A stretch of 38,479 bases of DNA from Cellulosimicrobium arenosum (GCF_014837295.1 NZ_JACYHB010000016.1:1-38479); one strand, 5' to 3'. Counted from the stretch's first letter, positions 15,721 to 25,441 are shown. Numbers and translations are program-made. The notes: generated by a model not told the origin, from the sequence alone.

Positions 15721-15770
15721 GCGGCCACCCTACGTCCCTCCCCGCCAACGAGAATGCCCTCCCTACCTGT

Positions 15771-15826
15771 CGAGCATGTGGCTGTGGCCCGTCCTGACGT
15801 CAGGACGGGCCACAGGCACATGCTCG
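15771..15826. repeat. Palindromic repeat, copy 3 (near-perfect)
   Basis: A 56-nt element with two 28-nt arms (15771-15798 and 15799-15826) that are inverse complements except at one position and meet with no spacer at GAC/GTC. Outer ends are CGAGCATGTG and CACATGCTCG. It starts 8 nt past the glmS stop and precedes acpS by 50 nt; it probably terminates glmS transcription. The DNA could also extrude as a cruciform. Confidence 0.9.
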
Positions 15827-15834
15827 GCGGGGGG

Positions 15835-17712
15835 CTATTCCACCGTGACCGATTTGGCCAGGTTGCGGGGTTGGTCTACGTCCAGGCCCTTCGCCGTCGC
15901 CAGCGCCATGGCGAAGATCTGGAGCGGGACGACCGCCAGCAGCGGGCTCAGGAGCGTCGGGGACCGTGGGATCCAGAAGATCTCGTCCGCGTACGGAAGC
16001 ACCGCGTCGTCGCCGTCCTCCGCGATGACCAGCGTCCGCGCACCACGCGCCCGGATCTCCTGGATGTTGGAGATGACCTTCGAGTGCAGGCCCTCGCGAC
16101 CGTGCGGGGACGGCACGATGACGAACACCGGCTGGCCGTCGTCGATCAGCGCGATCGGGCCGTGCTTGAGCTCACCCGCGGCGAACCCCTCGGCGTGGAT
16201 GTACGCGAGCTCCTTGAGCTTGAGCGCCCCCTCCAGCGCGACGGGGAACCCGACGTGGCGGCCCAGGAACAGCACCGACGCGGTGTCCTTCATCGACCGG
16301 GCCGTCGCGCGCACGTACTCGCCGCGCTCGATGACCGTCTGGATCTTCGCCGGCATCGCCCGCAGGTCCTCGAGGATCGCCGCGATCTCGTCGGGGAACT
16401 TGTTCCCGCGCAGCTGCGCGAGGTACAGCCCCAGGAGGTAGGCGGCGGTGATCTGCGACAGGAACGCCTTGGTGGACGCGACCGCGACCTCCGGGCCGGC
16501 GTGCGTGTAGAGCACCGCGTCCGACTCGCGCGGGATCGTCGAGCCGTGCGTGTTGACGATCGAGATGACCTTCGCACCCTGCTCGCGCGCGTGGCGCACG
16601 GCCATGAGCGTGTCCATCGTCTCGCCGGACTGCGTCACGGCCACGACGAGCGTGCGCTCGTCCACGATGGGGTCGCGGTAGCGGAACTCGTGCGCGAGCT
16701 CCACCTCGACGGGGATGCGGCACCAGTGCTCGATCGCGTACTTGGCGACGTGACCGGAGTACGCGGCGGTCCCGCACGCCACCACGATGATCTTGTCGAC
16801 CGAGCGCAGGACGGCCTCGTCGATGCGCAGGTCGTCGAGCACGAGCTTGCCCGAGGTGTCGGTACGGCCGAGCAGCGTGTCCCCGACAGCGTGCGGCTGG
16901 TCGTGGATCTCCTTGTCCATGAAGGAGTCGAAGCCGCCCTTCTCGGCGGCCGCGGCGTCCCAGTCCACGGTGTACCGCTTCGCCTCGGCCGGGTTCCCGT
17001 CGAAGTCCGTCACCTCGACCGCCGTCGGCGTGATCGTGACGATCTGGTCCTGGCCGAGCTCGAGCGCCTCGTGCGTGTGGGAGATGAACGCGGCGACGTC
17101 CGAACCGAGGAAGTTCTCGCCCTCCCCGAGCCCGACGACGAGGGGCGAGTCGTGCCGCGCGCCCACCACCGTGTCGGGCGCGTCGGCGTGGACGGCGAGG
17201 AGCGTGAAGGTGCCCTCGAGCCGCCGGGCCACCTGGCCCATGGCGAGCGTGAGGTCGTGGGTGTCCCGGTAGGCGCGCGCCAGGAGCTGCGCGGCGACCT
17301 CGGTGTCCGTCTCCGACAGGAACTCGACGCCGTCGGAGAGCAGCTCGGCCTTGAGCACGGCGAAGTTCTCGACGATCCCGTTGTGGATGACCGCCAGCCG
17401 GTCGGAGTCCGCGAGATGGGGGTGCGCGTTGGTGTCCGTCGGTCCCCCGTGGGTCGCCCAGCGCGTGTGCCCGATCGACGCCGTCGCGACGGGGAGCGGG
17501 TGCAGCTCGATCTCCTCGACCAGGTTGGCGAGCTTGCCCGACTTCTTGGCGAACGCGACCGCGTCGATCTGCGGCCCGACGAGCGCGACCCCCGCCGAGT
17601 CGTAGCCGCGGTACTCGAGCCGGCCGAGTCCTTCGAGAGCGACGTCGAGGGGTCGCCCCGACGCCTCGCCCACCATGGTTCCAGGGCCCACGTAGCCCAC
17701 GATTCCGCACAT
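15835..17712 (-). CDS. glmS: Glutamine-fructose-6-phosphate aminotransferase (isomerising)
   Basis: GlmS makes glucosamine-6-phosphate from fructose-6-phosphate and glutamine, the entry to UDP-GlcNAc for peptidoglycan. The N-terminal glutaminase has the nucleophile Cys2 (MCGIVGYVG), [33 protein letters not shown] and HNGIVENF. Two SIS domains carry [20 protein letters not shown] and [16 protein letters not shown], and the C-terminus KSVTVE is the conserved loop end. The 625-residue length is normal. The ATG at 17710-17712 has a TACACT box 8 nt upstream and no strong Shine-Dalgarno. No glmS ribozyme is expected in this phylum and the leader is too short to hold one. GlmM, the next enzyme, is encoded about 3 kb away. 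Confidence 0.97.
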   Translation of the reverse strand: MCGIVGYVGPGTMVGEASGRPLDVALEGLGRLEYRGYDSAGVALVGPQIDAVAFAKKSGKLANLVEEIELHPLPVATASIGHTRWATHGGPTDTNAHPHLADSDRLAVIHNGIVENFAVLKAELLSDGVEFLSETDTEVAAQLLARAYRDTHDLTLAMGQVARRLEGTFTLLAVHADAPDTVVGARHDSPLVVGLGEGENFLGSDVAAFISHTHEALELGQDQIVTITPTAVEVTDFDGNPAEAKRYTVDWDAAAAEKGGFDSFMDKEIHDQPHAVGDTLLGRTDTSGKLVLDDLRIDEAVLRSVDKIIVVACGTAAYSGHVAKYAIEHWCRIPVEVELAHEFRYRDPIVDERTLVVAVTQSGETMDTLMAVRHAREQGAKVISIVNTHGSTIPRESDAVLYTHAGPEVAVASTKAFLSQITAAYLLGLYLAQLRGNKFPDEIAAILEDLRAMPAKIQTVIERGEYVRATARSMKDTASVLFLGRHVGFPVALEGALKLKELAYIHAEGFAAGELKHGPIALIDDGQPVFVIVPSPHGREGLHSKVISNIQEIRARGARTLVIAEDGDDAVLPYADEIFWIPRSPTLLSPLLAVVPLQIFAMALATAKGLDVDQPRNLAKSVTVE

Positions 17713-17720
17713 GGTGGTCG

Positions 17721-17726
17721 AGTGTA
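17721..17726 (-). promoter_or_regulatory. -10 box near the glmS start
   Basis: TACACT on the minus strand, 8 nt before the glmS ATG; a leaderless or very short-leader transcript is suggested. Confidence 0.45.
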
Positions 17727-17784
17727 TCCGCGCTGCCCCGGCCCCCGGGCACGGCCGGGTTGTCGGTCCGGCGTGTTCGTCCGG

Positions 17785-17790
17785 CACAAT
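17785..17790 (+). promoter_or_regulatory. Possible -10 box for coaA
   Basis: CACAAT lies 6 nt before the coaA GTG, which has no Shine-Dalgarno. It differs from TANNNT at the first base. Confidence 0.35.
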
Positions 17791-17796
17791 CACCGG

Positions 17797-18804
17797 GTGG
17801 ACCGTTCTCCCCGTGACATCGAACGATCGTCGCCCGGCACCGGACCCGACGTCCTCGGCGGTCTCCCGACGGCCCCGTCCCCGTACGTCGACCTGGACCG
17901 CGCGGCGTGGAGCCGCCTCTCGGAGTCGACCCCGCTCCCCCTCACCGACGACGACGTCGCACACCTGCGCGGCCTCGGCGACCCGATCGACCTGGCCGAG
18001 GTCGACGCCGTCTACCGCCCGCTGTCACGCCTCCTCAACCTGTACGTGACCGCGAGCGCGGGACTGCACGAGGCCACCTCGACGTTCCTGCGGGAGGACA
18101 CCGGCAGCACGCCGTACGTGATCGGGGTCGCGGGCAGCGTCGCGGTGGGCAAGTCGACCACGGCGCGGATCCTGCGCGAGATGCTCGCGCGCTGGCCGGA
18201 GACGCCCCGGGTCGAGCTGATCACCACGGACGGGTTCCTGCTGCCCAACGCCGAGCTCGCGCGGCGCGGGCTCATGGAGCGCAAGGGCTTCCCCGAGTCC
18301 TACGACCGCCGCGCGCTCGTCCGCTTCCTGTCCAAGATCAAGGCCGGACGGGACGAGGTCCGGGCACCGGTCTACGACCACCTCACGTACGACATCGTCC
18401 CCGGGGCAGAGGCCGTGGTCCGCAAGCCGGACGTGCTCATCGTCGAGGGCCTGAACGTGCTGCAGCCGGCGCGTCCGAGCGCCCACGACGAGCCGACGGT
18501 CGCCGTGTCGGACTTCTTCGACTTCTCGATCTACGTCGACGCGCGCACCCGCAACATCCGGCAGTGGTACGTCGACCGGTTCCTCACGCTGCGTCGTACG
18601 GCGTTCGCCCGGCCAGAGTCCTACTTCCGTCGCTACGCCGGGCTCACGGACGACCAGGCGGTCGACCGTGCACGATCGATCTGGGACTCGATCAACGCCC
18701 CCAACCTCGAGCAGAACATCCTGCCGACCCGCGGTCGCGCGACGCTCGTCCTGACCAAGGGCACGGACCACTCGGTCCAGCGCTTCCGGCTGCGCAAGCT
18801 CTGA
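17797..18804 (+). CDS. coaA: Type I pantothenate kinase
   Basis: CoaA phosphorylates pantothenate with ATP, the first committed step of CoA synthesis. The 335-residue protein has Walker [10 protein letters not shown] (about 113-121), [45 protein letters not shown] and [21 protein letters not shown], all hallmarks of the bacterial type I enzyme, and the usual FRLRKL-type C-terminus. Start at the GTG 17797-17799; the family core begins near [11 protein letters not shown], so about 28 residues are a variable N-terminus. It is divergent from glmS (84-nt gap) and convergent with the DedA gene (34-nt gap). Confidence 0.96.
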   Translation: MDRSPRDIERSSPGTGPDVLGGLPTAPSPYVDLDRAAWSRLSESTPLPLTDDDVAHLRGLGDPIDLAEVDAVYRPLSRLLNLYVTASAGLHEATSTFLREDTGSTPYVIGVAGSVAVGKSTTARILREMLARWPETPRVELITTDGFLLPNAELARRGLMERKGFPESYDRRALVRFLSKIKAGRDEVRAPVYDHLTYDIVPGAEAVVRKPDVLIVEGLNVLQPARPSAHDEPTVAVSDFFDFSIYVDARTRNIRQWYVDRFLTLRRTAFARPESYFRRYAGLTDDQAVDRARSIWDSINAPNLEQNILPTRGRATLVLTKGTDHSVQRFRLRKL

Positions 18805-18838
18805 CCCCGTGGGCCGCGGCGCGCCCCGTGGTCGACGC

Positions 18839-19549
18839 TCAGTCCGCGAGCCCTGGGTGCTTGCCGGCGCCCGCAGGAGTCGCCTCGGCCACGGACTCGT
18901 CCGTCGTGACCGCCCCGAGGTCCGGGTCGCCCCGGCGGCGGGACCGCGTCATGAGGAGCCGGTCGATGACGAAGCCGGTGGCGACGCCGAGGACCACGCC
19001 GACGACCATGGCCAGCAGCGGTTCGTGCCCGAGCCACCGTGCGGCGACGAGCCCGATCAGCACCGAGTACACGGCCCAGGTGACCGCGGCGATCCCCGAG
19101 AACAGCATGAACCGGGACCGCGGATAGCCGACCGCGCCCGCCGTCATGTTCACCGCGACCCGACCGATGGGGATGTACCGCGCGGCCAGGATGAACGAGG
19201 CCCCGCGGTGGGCGAGTGCCCGCTCCGCCCAGGCGACGGCCCGACGACCTCGAGGTCCACGGAGGAAGCGCACCCGGTCCGTCCCGACCGCGCGGCCTAT
19301 CGAGAACGCGATCTGGTCCCCCAACCAGGCGCCCAGCGCGGCGACGACGAGGACGAGGACGAGGTTCGGTGAGCCCGTCGCGTGCGCCGCCACGGCGAGC
19401 GTGATGACGACGGACTCGCTCGGCACCGGGGGGAAGAATCCGTCGATGGTCGCGAACGCGAACAGCGCCGGGTAGATCCATGCGGACGCCGACAGCGCGA
19501 GGACCCAGTGCTCCAGGTTCTCCAGGAAGGTCGTCACGGCCTCGGTCAA
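18839..19549 (-). CDS. DedA-family membrane protein
   Basis: The 236-residue polytopic inner-membrane protein belongs to the DedA/SNARE-associated family, whose members act in lipid-carrier or phospholipid flipping and membrane homeostasis. Visible motifs are FPPVPSESVVITLAV, GAWLGDQIAFSIGRAVG and the conserved ARYIPIGRVAVNMTAGAVGY, with further helices at about 145-165 and 175-195. The C-terminal roughly 35 residues are charged and probably cytoplasmic. The start is a TTG at 19547-19549 with GAGGGA 5 nt upstream; a GTG four codons in is the alternative. The exact lipid substrate is not deducible. Confidence 0.9.
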   Translation of the reverse strand: MTEAVTTFLENLEHWVLALSASAWIYPALFAFATIDGFFPPVPSESVVITLAVAAHATGSPNLVLVLVVAALGAWLGDQIAFSIGRAVGTDRVRFLRGPRGRRAVAWAERALAHRGASFILAARYIPIGRVAVNMTAGAVGYPRSRFMLFSGIAAVTWAVYSVLIGLVAARWLGHEPLLAMVVGVVLGVATGFVIDRLLMTRSRRRGDPDLGAVTTDESVAEATPAGAGKHPGLAD

Positions 19550-19812
19550 CGGTTCCCTCGGTTTCGTCTGCTGGGGTGAGCCAGTCCGGTGCGGCGTCGT
19601 GCGTCCGTCGCCACACCAAGCCTAAGCAGTGCAACGCGATTCGCCATCAGGGTTATCCCGGGCTCTTCCCGGGGGTGTCCCGCACCCCGTCGCACGGCCG
19701 CCGTCGGCGGCGCTCAGTCGATTCTCCCGCGCGGTGCCGCCGCGGGCATCATCCTGACGACGGACTCCGCCGACCCCGCTTCTCCACCGGAAGGACCAGG
19801 ACGGTGCGCGGC

Positions 19813-19841
19813 GGCGGACCGGTCGCGACGCGACGTCCGCC
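19813..19841. terminator. Terminator-like hairpin after def
   Basis: GGCGGAC (19813-19819) and GTCCGCC (19835-19841) enclose GTCGC/GCGAC with a 3-nt loop, leaving a 2-nt bulge. It starts one base after the def stop. The remaining roughly 260 nt up to the DedA start hold no gene; a CCCGGG-CTCTT-CCCGGG hairpin and a TAGGCT box (19619-19624, minus) are the only other structures I see. Confidence 0.55.
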
Positions 19842-19842
19842 G

Positions 19843-20451
19843 TCAGTCCGCGGGAGCGCGGCGCGGCAGGCGCGCGACACCCTCCGTGGAGGCGAGGGTC
19901 CGCAGGTCTGCGCCGTCGAGGTAGAGCTCCCCGCGCAGATGATCGGTCTCGTGCTGCACGATCCGGGCGGGCCAGCCCACGAGCTCGTCGTCGACGGGAC
20001 TCCCGTGCTCGTCCTGCGCCTGCAGCCGGACGCGGCGGTGCCGGGTGCGTTCCGCCTGCCACCCGTGCACCGAGAGGCACCCCTCGACGAACGTCCGAGA
20101 CTCGTCCCCGACGGGGGCGTAGCGCGGGTTGACCAGGACTCGGAAGGGCAGCGGCGGCCGCTCGTGCTCGTCGTCGCCGGGGAGGCCCGGGTCCTCGACG
20201 ACGGCGATCGCGATCCCGACCCCTACCTGGGGAGCAGCGAGCCCGACGCCGGGGGCGGCCCGCATCGTGCGGTGCATCGCCTCGAGGAATCGGGACAGCA
20301 GGTCGCCGAGCTGTCCCGTGTACGGCGCGGCGGGCGTGCGGAGCACCGGGTGCCCGGCCTGCACGATCGGCAGGACGCCGTCCTCGAACGTCGCGAGCAG
20401 CTCGCCCACGGAGGTCGTCAGGCCGAGGTCCTCGCCCGGGGGGAGACTCAC
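19843..20451 (-). CDS. def: Peptide deformylase
   Basis: Def removes the N-formyl group from nascent proteins using a bound Fe2+ or Zn2+. All three motifs are intact: [10 protein letters not shown] (68-77), EGCLS (123-127, metal ligand Cys125) and QHETDH (166-171, two His ligands and catalytic Glu). At 202 residues it is slightly long, with about 25 extra N-terminal residues and a basic C-terminal tail, as in other actinobacterial deformylases. The GTG at 20449-20451 overlaps the glmM stop (GTGA), so translation is coupled to glmM. Confidence 0.96.
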   Translation of the reverse strand: MSLPPGEDLGLTTSVGELLATFEDGVLPIVQAGHPVLRTPAAPYTGQLGDLLSRFLEAMHRTMRAAPGVGLAAPQVGVGIAIAVVEDPGLPGDDEHERPPLPFRVLVNPRYAPVGDESRTFVEGCLSVHGWQAERTRHRRVRLQAQDEHGSPVDDELVGWPARIVQHETDHLRGELYLDGADLRTLASTEGVARLPRRAPAD

Positions 20452-21806
20452 AGCGCGAGCCGGGACCGCACGACGTCGGCAAGCTCGGCGGCGACCGCGT
20501 CGGCCTGCTGCTGCGTCGCTGCCTCGACCATCACGCGGACGAGCGCCTCGGTGCCGGAGGGACGCAGCAGCACGCGTCCCGTCTCCCCGAGCGTGGTCTC
20601 CGCACGGGCAACGGCCTCCAGGAGCACGTCGTCGGTCCGGGCGCGCGCCTTGTCGACGTCGGACACGTTGACGAGCGTCTGCGGCAGCCGCCGGACGACC
20701 CCGGCGAGGTCGGCCAGCTTCTGTCCGGACGACGTGACCCGGGCCGCGAGCTGCAGAGCCGTGAGCACGCCGTCCCCCGTCGTGGCGTGCCGCGACAGGA
20801 TGATGTGACCCGACTGCTCGCCGCCGAGCGCGTACCCTCGGGCGCGCATCTCCTCCAGGACGTAGCGGTCCCCGACGGCCGTCTGGATGGTGCTGATGCC
20901 GGCGTCACGCAGGGCGAGGAGGAGACCGAGGTTGCTCATCACCGTGACGACGACGGTGTCGGCCGCCAGCTCGCCCTGCTCCTTGAGCGCGAGCGCGAGC
21001 ACGCCCAGGATCTGGTCCCCGTCGACGACGACGCCGGCGTGGTCGACCGCGATGCACCGGTCGGCGTCGCCGTCGAACGCCACGCCGAAGTCGGCCTCCG
21101 ACGCGACGACGACGGCCTGGAGCTGCTCGGGGTGGTTCGACCCGCACGCCGCGTTGATGTTCCGGCCGTCGGGGCTCGCGTTGATGACGACGACGTCGGC
21201 GCCCGACGCGCGCAGCGCCGCGGGGCCCACGTCGCTCGCCGCGCCGTTCGCGCAGTCCACCGCGATGCGCAGCCCCGCGAGAGGCTTGTGGTCCTCGTCG
21301 GCGCCGATGCTGGACATGAGGTGCTCGACGTACGCGGTGCCGGCACGGCCCGTGTCGGCCGAGATGCGCCCGACCCCGTCGTGCGTCGGGCGCGACCACT
21401 CCTGGTGGAGCGCGGCCTCGATCGCGTCCTCGACCCCGTCGTCGAGCTTGACCCCGCCTCGCGCGAGGATCTTGATCCCGTTGTCCTGCATGGGGTTGTG
21501 GGACGCCGAGATCACGACGCCGAAGTCGACGTCCATGGTCGCGGCCAGGTACGCGACCCCGGGCGTGGGCAGCACCCCCACGTCCTTGACGTCCACCCCG
21601 GCGCTGGCCAGCCCGGCCGCGAGCGCCGTCGCGAGGAACTCGCCGGAGACCCGGGTGTCCCGGCCGACGACGGCACGCGGTCGGTGCCCCTCGTCGGTGC
21701 GGGCGAGGACGCGCGCGGCCGCAGAGCCGAGCCCGAGCGCCAGCTCGGCCGTCACGTTCCCGTTGGCGAGGCCGCGTACCCCGTCGGTGCCGAAGAGCCG
21801 TCCCAT
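20448..21806 (-). CDS. glmM: Phosphoglucosamine mutase
   Basis: GlmM converts glucosamine-6-phosphate to glucosamine-1-phosphate via a phosphoserine enzyme. The 452-residue protein has the start [14 protein letters not shown], the phosphorylated Ser102 in [13 protein letters not shown], the Mg-binding DGDADR loop, the sugar-binding GGEQSGHII and the phosphate-binding [15 protein letters not shown] near the C-terminus. ATG at 21804-21806. It follows rpsI by 155 nt, with a strong terminator in the gap, so it probably has its own promoter there. def is coupled downstream. Confidence 0.97.
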   Translation of the reverse strand: MGRLFGTDGVRGLANGNVTAELALGLGSAAARVLARTDEGHRPRAVVGRDTRVSGEFLATALAAGLASAGVDVKDVGVLPTPGVAYLAATMDVDFGVVISASHNPMQDNGIKILARGGVKLDDGVEDAIEAALHQEWSRPTHDGVGRISADTGRAGTAYVEHLMSSIGADEDHKPLAGLRIAVDCANGAASDVGPAALRASGADVVVINASPDGRNINAACGSNHPEQLQAVVVASEADFGVAFDGDADRCIAVDHAGVVVDGDQILGVLALALKEQGELAADTVVVTVMSNLGLLLALRDAGISTIQTAVGDRYVLEEMRARGYALGGEQSGHIILSRHATTGDGVLTALQLAARVTSSGQKLADLAGVVRRLPQTLVNVSDVDKARARTDDVLLEAVARAETTLGETGRVLLRPSGTEALVRVMVEAATQQQADAVAAELADVVRSRLAL

Positions 21807-21912
21807 GGCAGTCCTTCCTTCGTCGGGCCGTCCGCCGCCGCCGTCGCGGACCGGGCGTCCCGTCCACGCCCGCGCGGTCCGGCGGGCTCGTCACGAGCCT
21901 CAGCAATGCCGA

Positions 21913-21943
21913 CGGCCCCGGTGGACGGTGTCCACCGGGGCCG
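21913..21943. terminator. Terminator after rplM-rpsI
   Basis: A perfect 14-bp stem, CGGCCCCGGTGGAC (21913-21926) with its inverse complement (21930-21943) and a 3-nt loop, 18 nt beyond the rpsI stop. No U-tract follows, as is usual in high-GC actinobacteria. Confidence 0.85.
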
Positions 21944-21961
21944 ACGAGCCCGAGCGCTGGA

Positions 21962-22450
21962 TCAGCGCTTGGAGTACTGCGGTGCCTTGCGGGCCTTCTT
22001 GAGCCCGGCCTTCTTGCGCTCGACGACGCGCGCGTCGCGGGTCAGGAAGCCGGCCTTCTTCAGCGCGGCGCGGTTGACGTCGGTGTCGATCGCGTTGAGC
22101 GCGCGAGCGATACCGAGGCGCAGCGCACCGGCCTGGCCGGAGGTGCCGCCACCCGAGATGCGGGCGACGACGTCGAAGCGACCCTCGACGTCGACCAGCT
22201 TCAGGGGGGAGTTCACCAGCTGCTGGTGCACCTTGTTCGGGAAGTAGCCCTCGAGCGTGCGGCCGTTGATCTTCCACTGGCCGGTCCCGGGAACCAGGCG
22301 CACGCGCGCCACGGCCTCCTTGCGGCGGCCCAGTGCCTGGCCGGGGGCGGTGATGCTCTGACCGGCGCCGATGGGTGCGGCGCTCTCGGAGGTGTAGGTG
22401 CTGGGGGTCTCGTCACCCAGCGTGTCGGTCTCGACGGTGGTCTCGGCCAC
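21962..22450 (-). CDS. rpsI: 30S ribosomal protein S9
   Basis: S9 sits in the head of the small subunit, and its C-terminal tail reaches the P-site tRNA. The core (about 40-162) starts [17 protein letters not shown] and includes [21 protein letters not shown] and the invariant C-terminal KAPQYSKR. The N-terminal 38 residues are an acidic, Thr/Ser-rich extension not needed for the fold. GTG start at 22448-22450. It is second in the conserved rplM-rpsI operon, 44 nt after rplM. Confidence 0.98.
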   Translation of the reverse strand: MAETTVETDTLGDETPSTYTSESAAPIGAGQSITAPGQALGRRKEAVARVRLVPGTGQWKINGRTLEGYFPNKVHQQLVNSPLKLVDVEGRFDVVARISGGGTSGQAGALRLGIARALNAIDTDVNRAALKKAGFLTRDARVVERKKAGLKKARKAPQYSKR

Positions 22451-22494
22451 GGGTGTGTCCTCGCGTCTTTCTGTCGGCTACGCCTGGACGGCGA

Positions 22495-22938
22495 TTACTG
22501 CGCGACCTGGGTGATCTCGAACGGCTTCGGCTGCTGAGCGGTGTGCGGGTGCTCGGCACCCGCGTAGACCTTCAGCTTGCCGAACTGGGCGCGGCCGAGG
22601 CTCGTGTGGGGGATCATGCCGCGAACGGCTCGCTCCACGGCACGCTCGGGGTGCTTCTCGAGCAGCTCGCCATAGGCGACGGCACGCAGGCCACCCGGGT
22701 AACCGGAGTGGTTGTAGGCCATCTTCTGCTCGCGCTTGTTGCCGCTCAGCGCGACCTTGCCGGCGTTGATGACGATGACGAAGTCACCGCCGTCGACGTG
22801 CGGGGCGAAAGTCGGCTTGTGCTTGCCGCGCAGCAGGGTGGCCACGTGGGTGGCCAGGCGGCCCAGGACGACGTCGGTCGCGTCGATGACGTACCAGTCG
22901 CGCTGGATGTCGCCGGGCTTCGGGGTGTACGTACGCAC
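22495..22938 (-). CDS. rplM: 50S ribosomal protein L13
   Basis: An early-assembly large-subunit protein. The 147 residues include [41 protein letters not shown] and [25 protein letters not shown], all L13 signatures. The start is a GTG at 22936-22938, with GAAGG 8 nt upstream. The 160-nt region before it contains a long-range 9-bp hairpin that may be a regulatory leader. rpsI follows. Confidence 0.98.
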   Translation of the reverse strand: MRTYTPKPGDIQRDWYVIDATDVVLGRLATHVATLLRGKHKPTFAPHVDGGDFVIVINAGKVALSGNKREQKMAYNHSGYPGGLRAVAYGELLEKHPERAVERAVRGMIPHTSLGRAQFGKLKVYAGAEHPHTAQQPKPFEITQVAQ

Positions 22939-23026
22939 GGTCGTAGCCTTCGTTTCTGTCAGGTGTCTTCTTCGGCTGCTGAAGCGTGCGGCCGAGAGGG
23001 CGTTGTCGTTGCGCGGCGGGCTCGAC

Positions 23027-23080
23027 TGACACCCGCTCCTTGGCCGGCAGCGAGTGGGCGCGCTAGCGACACGGGTGTCA
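23027..23080 (-). promoter_or_regulatory. Possible leader hairpin upstream of rplM
   Basis: TGACACCCG (23027-23035) and CGGGTGTCA (23072-23080) are exact 9-bp inverse complements around a GC-rich 36-nt loop that can form further stems. It lies 89-142 nt before the rplM start. It may be an autoregulatory L13 leader or the end of the trhO transcript (stop 19 nt away). Confidence 0.4.
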
Positions 23081-23098
23081 TGAGGTGAGCACAACGAC

Positions 23099-24019
23099 TT
23101 AACAGAATAGCGGTGATTCGGCAGCACGGTCAACGTGACGAGCAGCGCACACCTCGCAGCGCCGCTCGCGCGCGACGTGCGCGCAGCCTGCGCAGTACAG
23201 CCGCAGGGTCCGGCAGCCCGGATCCACGCAGTTCTCGTACTTCGCCGTGGGTGCGGCGCACGCGACGCACTCCCCCAGCGGGGTCGATCCCGGCCCCAGC
23301 TCCACGTGCATCCGCTCGTCGAACACGTACAGCGACCCCTCCCACAGACCCTGCGACCCGAACTGCTCGCCGTAGCGCACCACGCCGCCGTCGAGCTGGT
23401 ACACCTCGTCGAACCCCCGCGTGCGCAGGATCGCGGACAGCACCTCGCACCGCACGCCACCCGTGCAGTAGGTCACGACCGGTCGACCCTTGAGGTCGTC
23501 GTAGCGCCCGGAGTCGATCTCGGCGACGAATTCCCGCGTCGTCGCGACGTCCGGCACGACGGCGTCCCGGAAGCGCCCGATCGCCGCCTCGAACGCGTTG
23601 CGCCCGTCGAACATCACGACGTCGTCCCCGCGCTCGTCCACGAGGTCGTGCAGCCCCTGCGGGGAGAGCCGGGTCCCGCCGCCGACCACGCCGTCCTCGT
23701 CCACCACGACCACGCCCGGGGCACCGAACGTCACCAGCTCGGGCCGGACCTTGACCGACAGCCGCGGGAAGTCGAGGCCGGTCCCGTCGGACCACTTGAC
23801 GTCGATCCGCTCGAAGCCCGGGTACTGCCGCGTGGTCTTCACGTACTGCTTGAGGTCCTCGACCGTGCCGCCCAGCGTCGCGTTGATCCCGTGGTCGGCG
23901 ACGATGACCCGGCCCGTGAGGTTCCACCGCTCGGCCAGCGCACGCTGCCACAGCTGCACCGCGCGCGGGTCCGCGAGCGGCGTGAAGGCGTAGAAGAGCA
24001 CGATCTTGTGGACAGCCAT
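23099..24019 (-). CDS. trhO: tRNA uridine(34) hydroxylase TrhO (rhodanese-domain)
   Basis: TrhO (YceA family) makes 5-hydroxyuridine at position 34 of certain tRNAs using oxygen. The N-terminal domain (1-95) has VLFYAFTPL and [18 protein letters not shown]. The rhodanese domain (about 130-225) has the active loop YCTGGVRCE with Cys185. The C-terminal extension carries four Cys pairs (CVAC, CVDPGC, YCAGC, CEVC) and ends SPLFC, which probably binds zinc. The 306-residue length is normal. ATG at 24017-24019 with TATCCT 6 nt upstream and no Shine-Dalgarno. Confidence 0.93.
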   Translation of the reverse strand: MAVHKIVLFYAFTPLADPRAVQLWQRALAERWNLTGRVIVADHGINATLGGTVEDLKQYVKTTRQYPGFERIDVKWSDGTGLDFPRLSVKVRPELVTFGAPGVVVVDEDGVVGGGTRLSPQGLHDLVDERGDDVVMFDGRNAFEAAIGRFRDAVVPDVATTREFVAEIDSGRYDDLKGRPVVTYCTGGVRCEVLSAILRTRGFDEVYQLDGGVVRYGEQFGSQGLWEGSLYVFDERMHVELGPGSTPLGECVACAAPTAKYENCVDPGCRTLRLYCAGCAHVARERRCEVCAARHVDRAAESPLFC

Positions 24020-24025
24020 CCGACC

Positions 24026-24031
24026 AGGATA
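24026..24031 (-). promoter_or_regulatory. -10 box for leaderless trhO
   Basis: TATCCT on the minus strand, 6 nt before the trhO ATG. Confidence 0.55.
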
Positions 24032-24108
24032 GGGACCCGGACGCGTTCCCCTCGTCGCGTCCCGGGTCCGTGCTGCGACCGGCTGTCCGAGGTGCCAGGC
24101 TGGGGGGC

Positions 24109-24507
24109 ATGAGCGACACGACCGGAACGACGCCCGACCCCGAGACCGGCGGCGAGGGCGACAACGACCAGCTCCAGGCCGAGGACACGCTGCTCGACCG
24201 CGGCGTCGACGACGTCCTGGACGAGGGCTACTCGCCGCCCGATCGACCCCGCTCGAACCACTACGGCGAGACGGCGTGGGAGGAGACGCACGGCGAGCCG
24301 CTCGACCAGCGTCTCGCCGAGGAGGAGCCGGACACCTGGGAGGCCGACCCTCTCGACCGGCCGGACCAGACGCGCGCAGGCCGCCTCGTGGCGGACTCCG
24401 AAGCCCTCGACGGGCGGCAGAACGACACGTTCGCCGAGGACGAGGGCATCGACGGCGCCGGGGCGAGCGCGGAGGAGGCCGCCGTCCACGTCGTCGACGA
24501 GCCGTAG
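24109..24507 (+). CDS. DUF5709-family acidic protein
   Basis: A 132-residue, very acidic protein matching the actinobacterial DUF5709 pattern: [49 protein letters not shown] and [39 protein letters not shown]. No catalytic motif, signal peptide or membrane segment is visible, and much of it is probably disordered. Function is unknown. The ATG at 24109 is 7 nt after CAGGCT, a near match to the leaderless -10 pattern. It is divergent from trhO and convergent with truA, 7 nt apart. Confidence 0.85.
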   Translation: MSDTTGTTPDPETGGEGDNDQLQAEDTLLDRGVDDVLDEGYSPPDRPRSNHYGETAWEETHGEPLDQRLAEEEPDTWEADPLDRPDQTRAGRLVADSEALDGRQNDTFAEDEGIDGAGASAEEAAVHVVDEP

Positions 24508-24514
24508 CAGCGGG

Positions 24515-25441
24515 TCAGCAGCCCACGCTGGTCCCCGAGGGCGGGGAGTCGTCGCAGACGTCCTCCTCGTTGCGTACCGCGCGTACGCGCTCGGCGCGCG
24601 TGGCGAGGTCACCGTCGGGCGGGTAGGTCACCTCCTCCAGCACGAGCCCGTGCGCCGGGACGACGCCGGCAGCGCCGTCCCGGCGTCGGCTCGCGAGCAG
24701 CGCGGCAGGCCAGGCGACGTCGCGCCGCCCCTCCCCCACGGCGAGCGACGCTCCCACGAGAGAGCGGACCATGTTGTGGCAGAACGCGTCCGCGCGGACG
24801 TGCGCGACGACGAGGCCGGCGTCCGGACCGCTCGCCGGCCTCGTCCACGACATGGCCTGCAGCTCGCGGATCGTCGTCGCACCGGGCCGCGGCTTGCAGA
24901 AGGCCGCGAAGTCCCGGACGCCGAGCAGCGGCCGGACGGCGTCGTCCATCGCCGCGACGTCCACGGGGCGCCTGTTCCACAGCACCCACTCGCGCCGCAG
25001 CGGATCGCGCAGCGCGTGCCGGTCGACCACCCGGTACGTGTAGGCGCGGTGGAGCGCCGAGAACCGGGCATCGAAACCTGTCGGCGCCCGCGTCGCCCGC
25101 TGCACGACCACGTCGCCGGGGAGCACCCCACCCAGCCTGCTGACGAGCGCGTCCCCCGGCGCCCGGTCGGACCGTCCCGGCAAGGCGGTCCACTGCTCCG
25201 CGGTCAGGTCCACGTGCACCACCTGACCGCGTGCGTGCACACCCGAGTCGGTCCGTCCCGCGACCGTGAGCCGCGGGGCGTCGGCGCGCAGGAGGGTGGC
25301 GAGCCCGTCGGCCAGCGCGCCCTCCACGGTCCGCAGACCCGGCTGCCGGGCCCAGCCGGCGAAGTGCGTGCCCTGGTAGGCCAGGTCGAGACGGACACGC
25401 ACGACGTCGTCGGGCACGCCCGGAGAGAGGTCGGTCGTCAC
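24515..25441 (-). CDS. truA: tRNA pseudouridine(38-40) synthase TruA
   Basis: TruA modifies uridines 38-40 in the anticodon stem-loop. The catalytic Asp65 is in VAGRTDSGVHARGQVVH. LAYQGTHFAGWARQPGLRTVEGAL, FDARFSALHRAYTYRV, DFAAFCKPR and FCHNMVRSLVGASLAVGEGR are further family blocks. The 308 residues include a C-terminal tail of about 25 acidic residues. I choose the GTG at 25439-25441 because TACGGT lies 7 nt upstream; a GTG two codons earlier is possible. In many actinobacteria truA follows rplQ; here the polyphosphate-glucokinase-like and hydrolase genes intervene. Confidence 0.95.
   Translation of the reverse strand: MTTDLSPGVPDDVVRVRLDLAYQGTHFAGWARQPGLRTVEGALADGLATLLRADAPRLTVAGRTDSGVHARGQVVHVDLTAEQWTALPGRSDRAPGDALVSRLGGVLPGDVVVQRATRAPTGFDARFSALHRAYTYRVVDRHALRDPLRREWVLWNRRPVDVAAMDDAVRPLLGVRDFAAFCKPRPGATTIRELQAMSWTRPASGPDAGLVVAHVRADAFCHNMVRSLVGASLAVGEGRRDVAWPAALLASRRRDGAAGVVPAHGLVLEEVTYPPDGDLATRAERVRAVRNEEDVCDDSPPSGTSVGC

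Noticed and set aside
17713-17796. glmS ribozyme or riboswitch upstream of glmS
   Set aside because: The gap to coaA is 84 nt and a -10-like box lies 8 nt before the ATG, leaving no room for a leader RNA.
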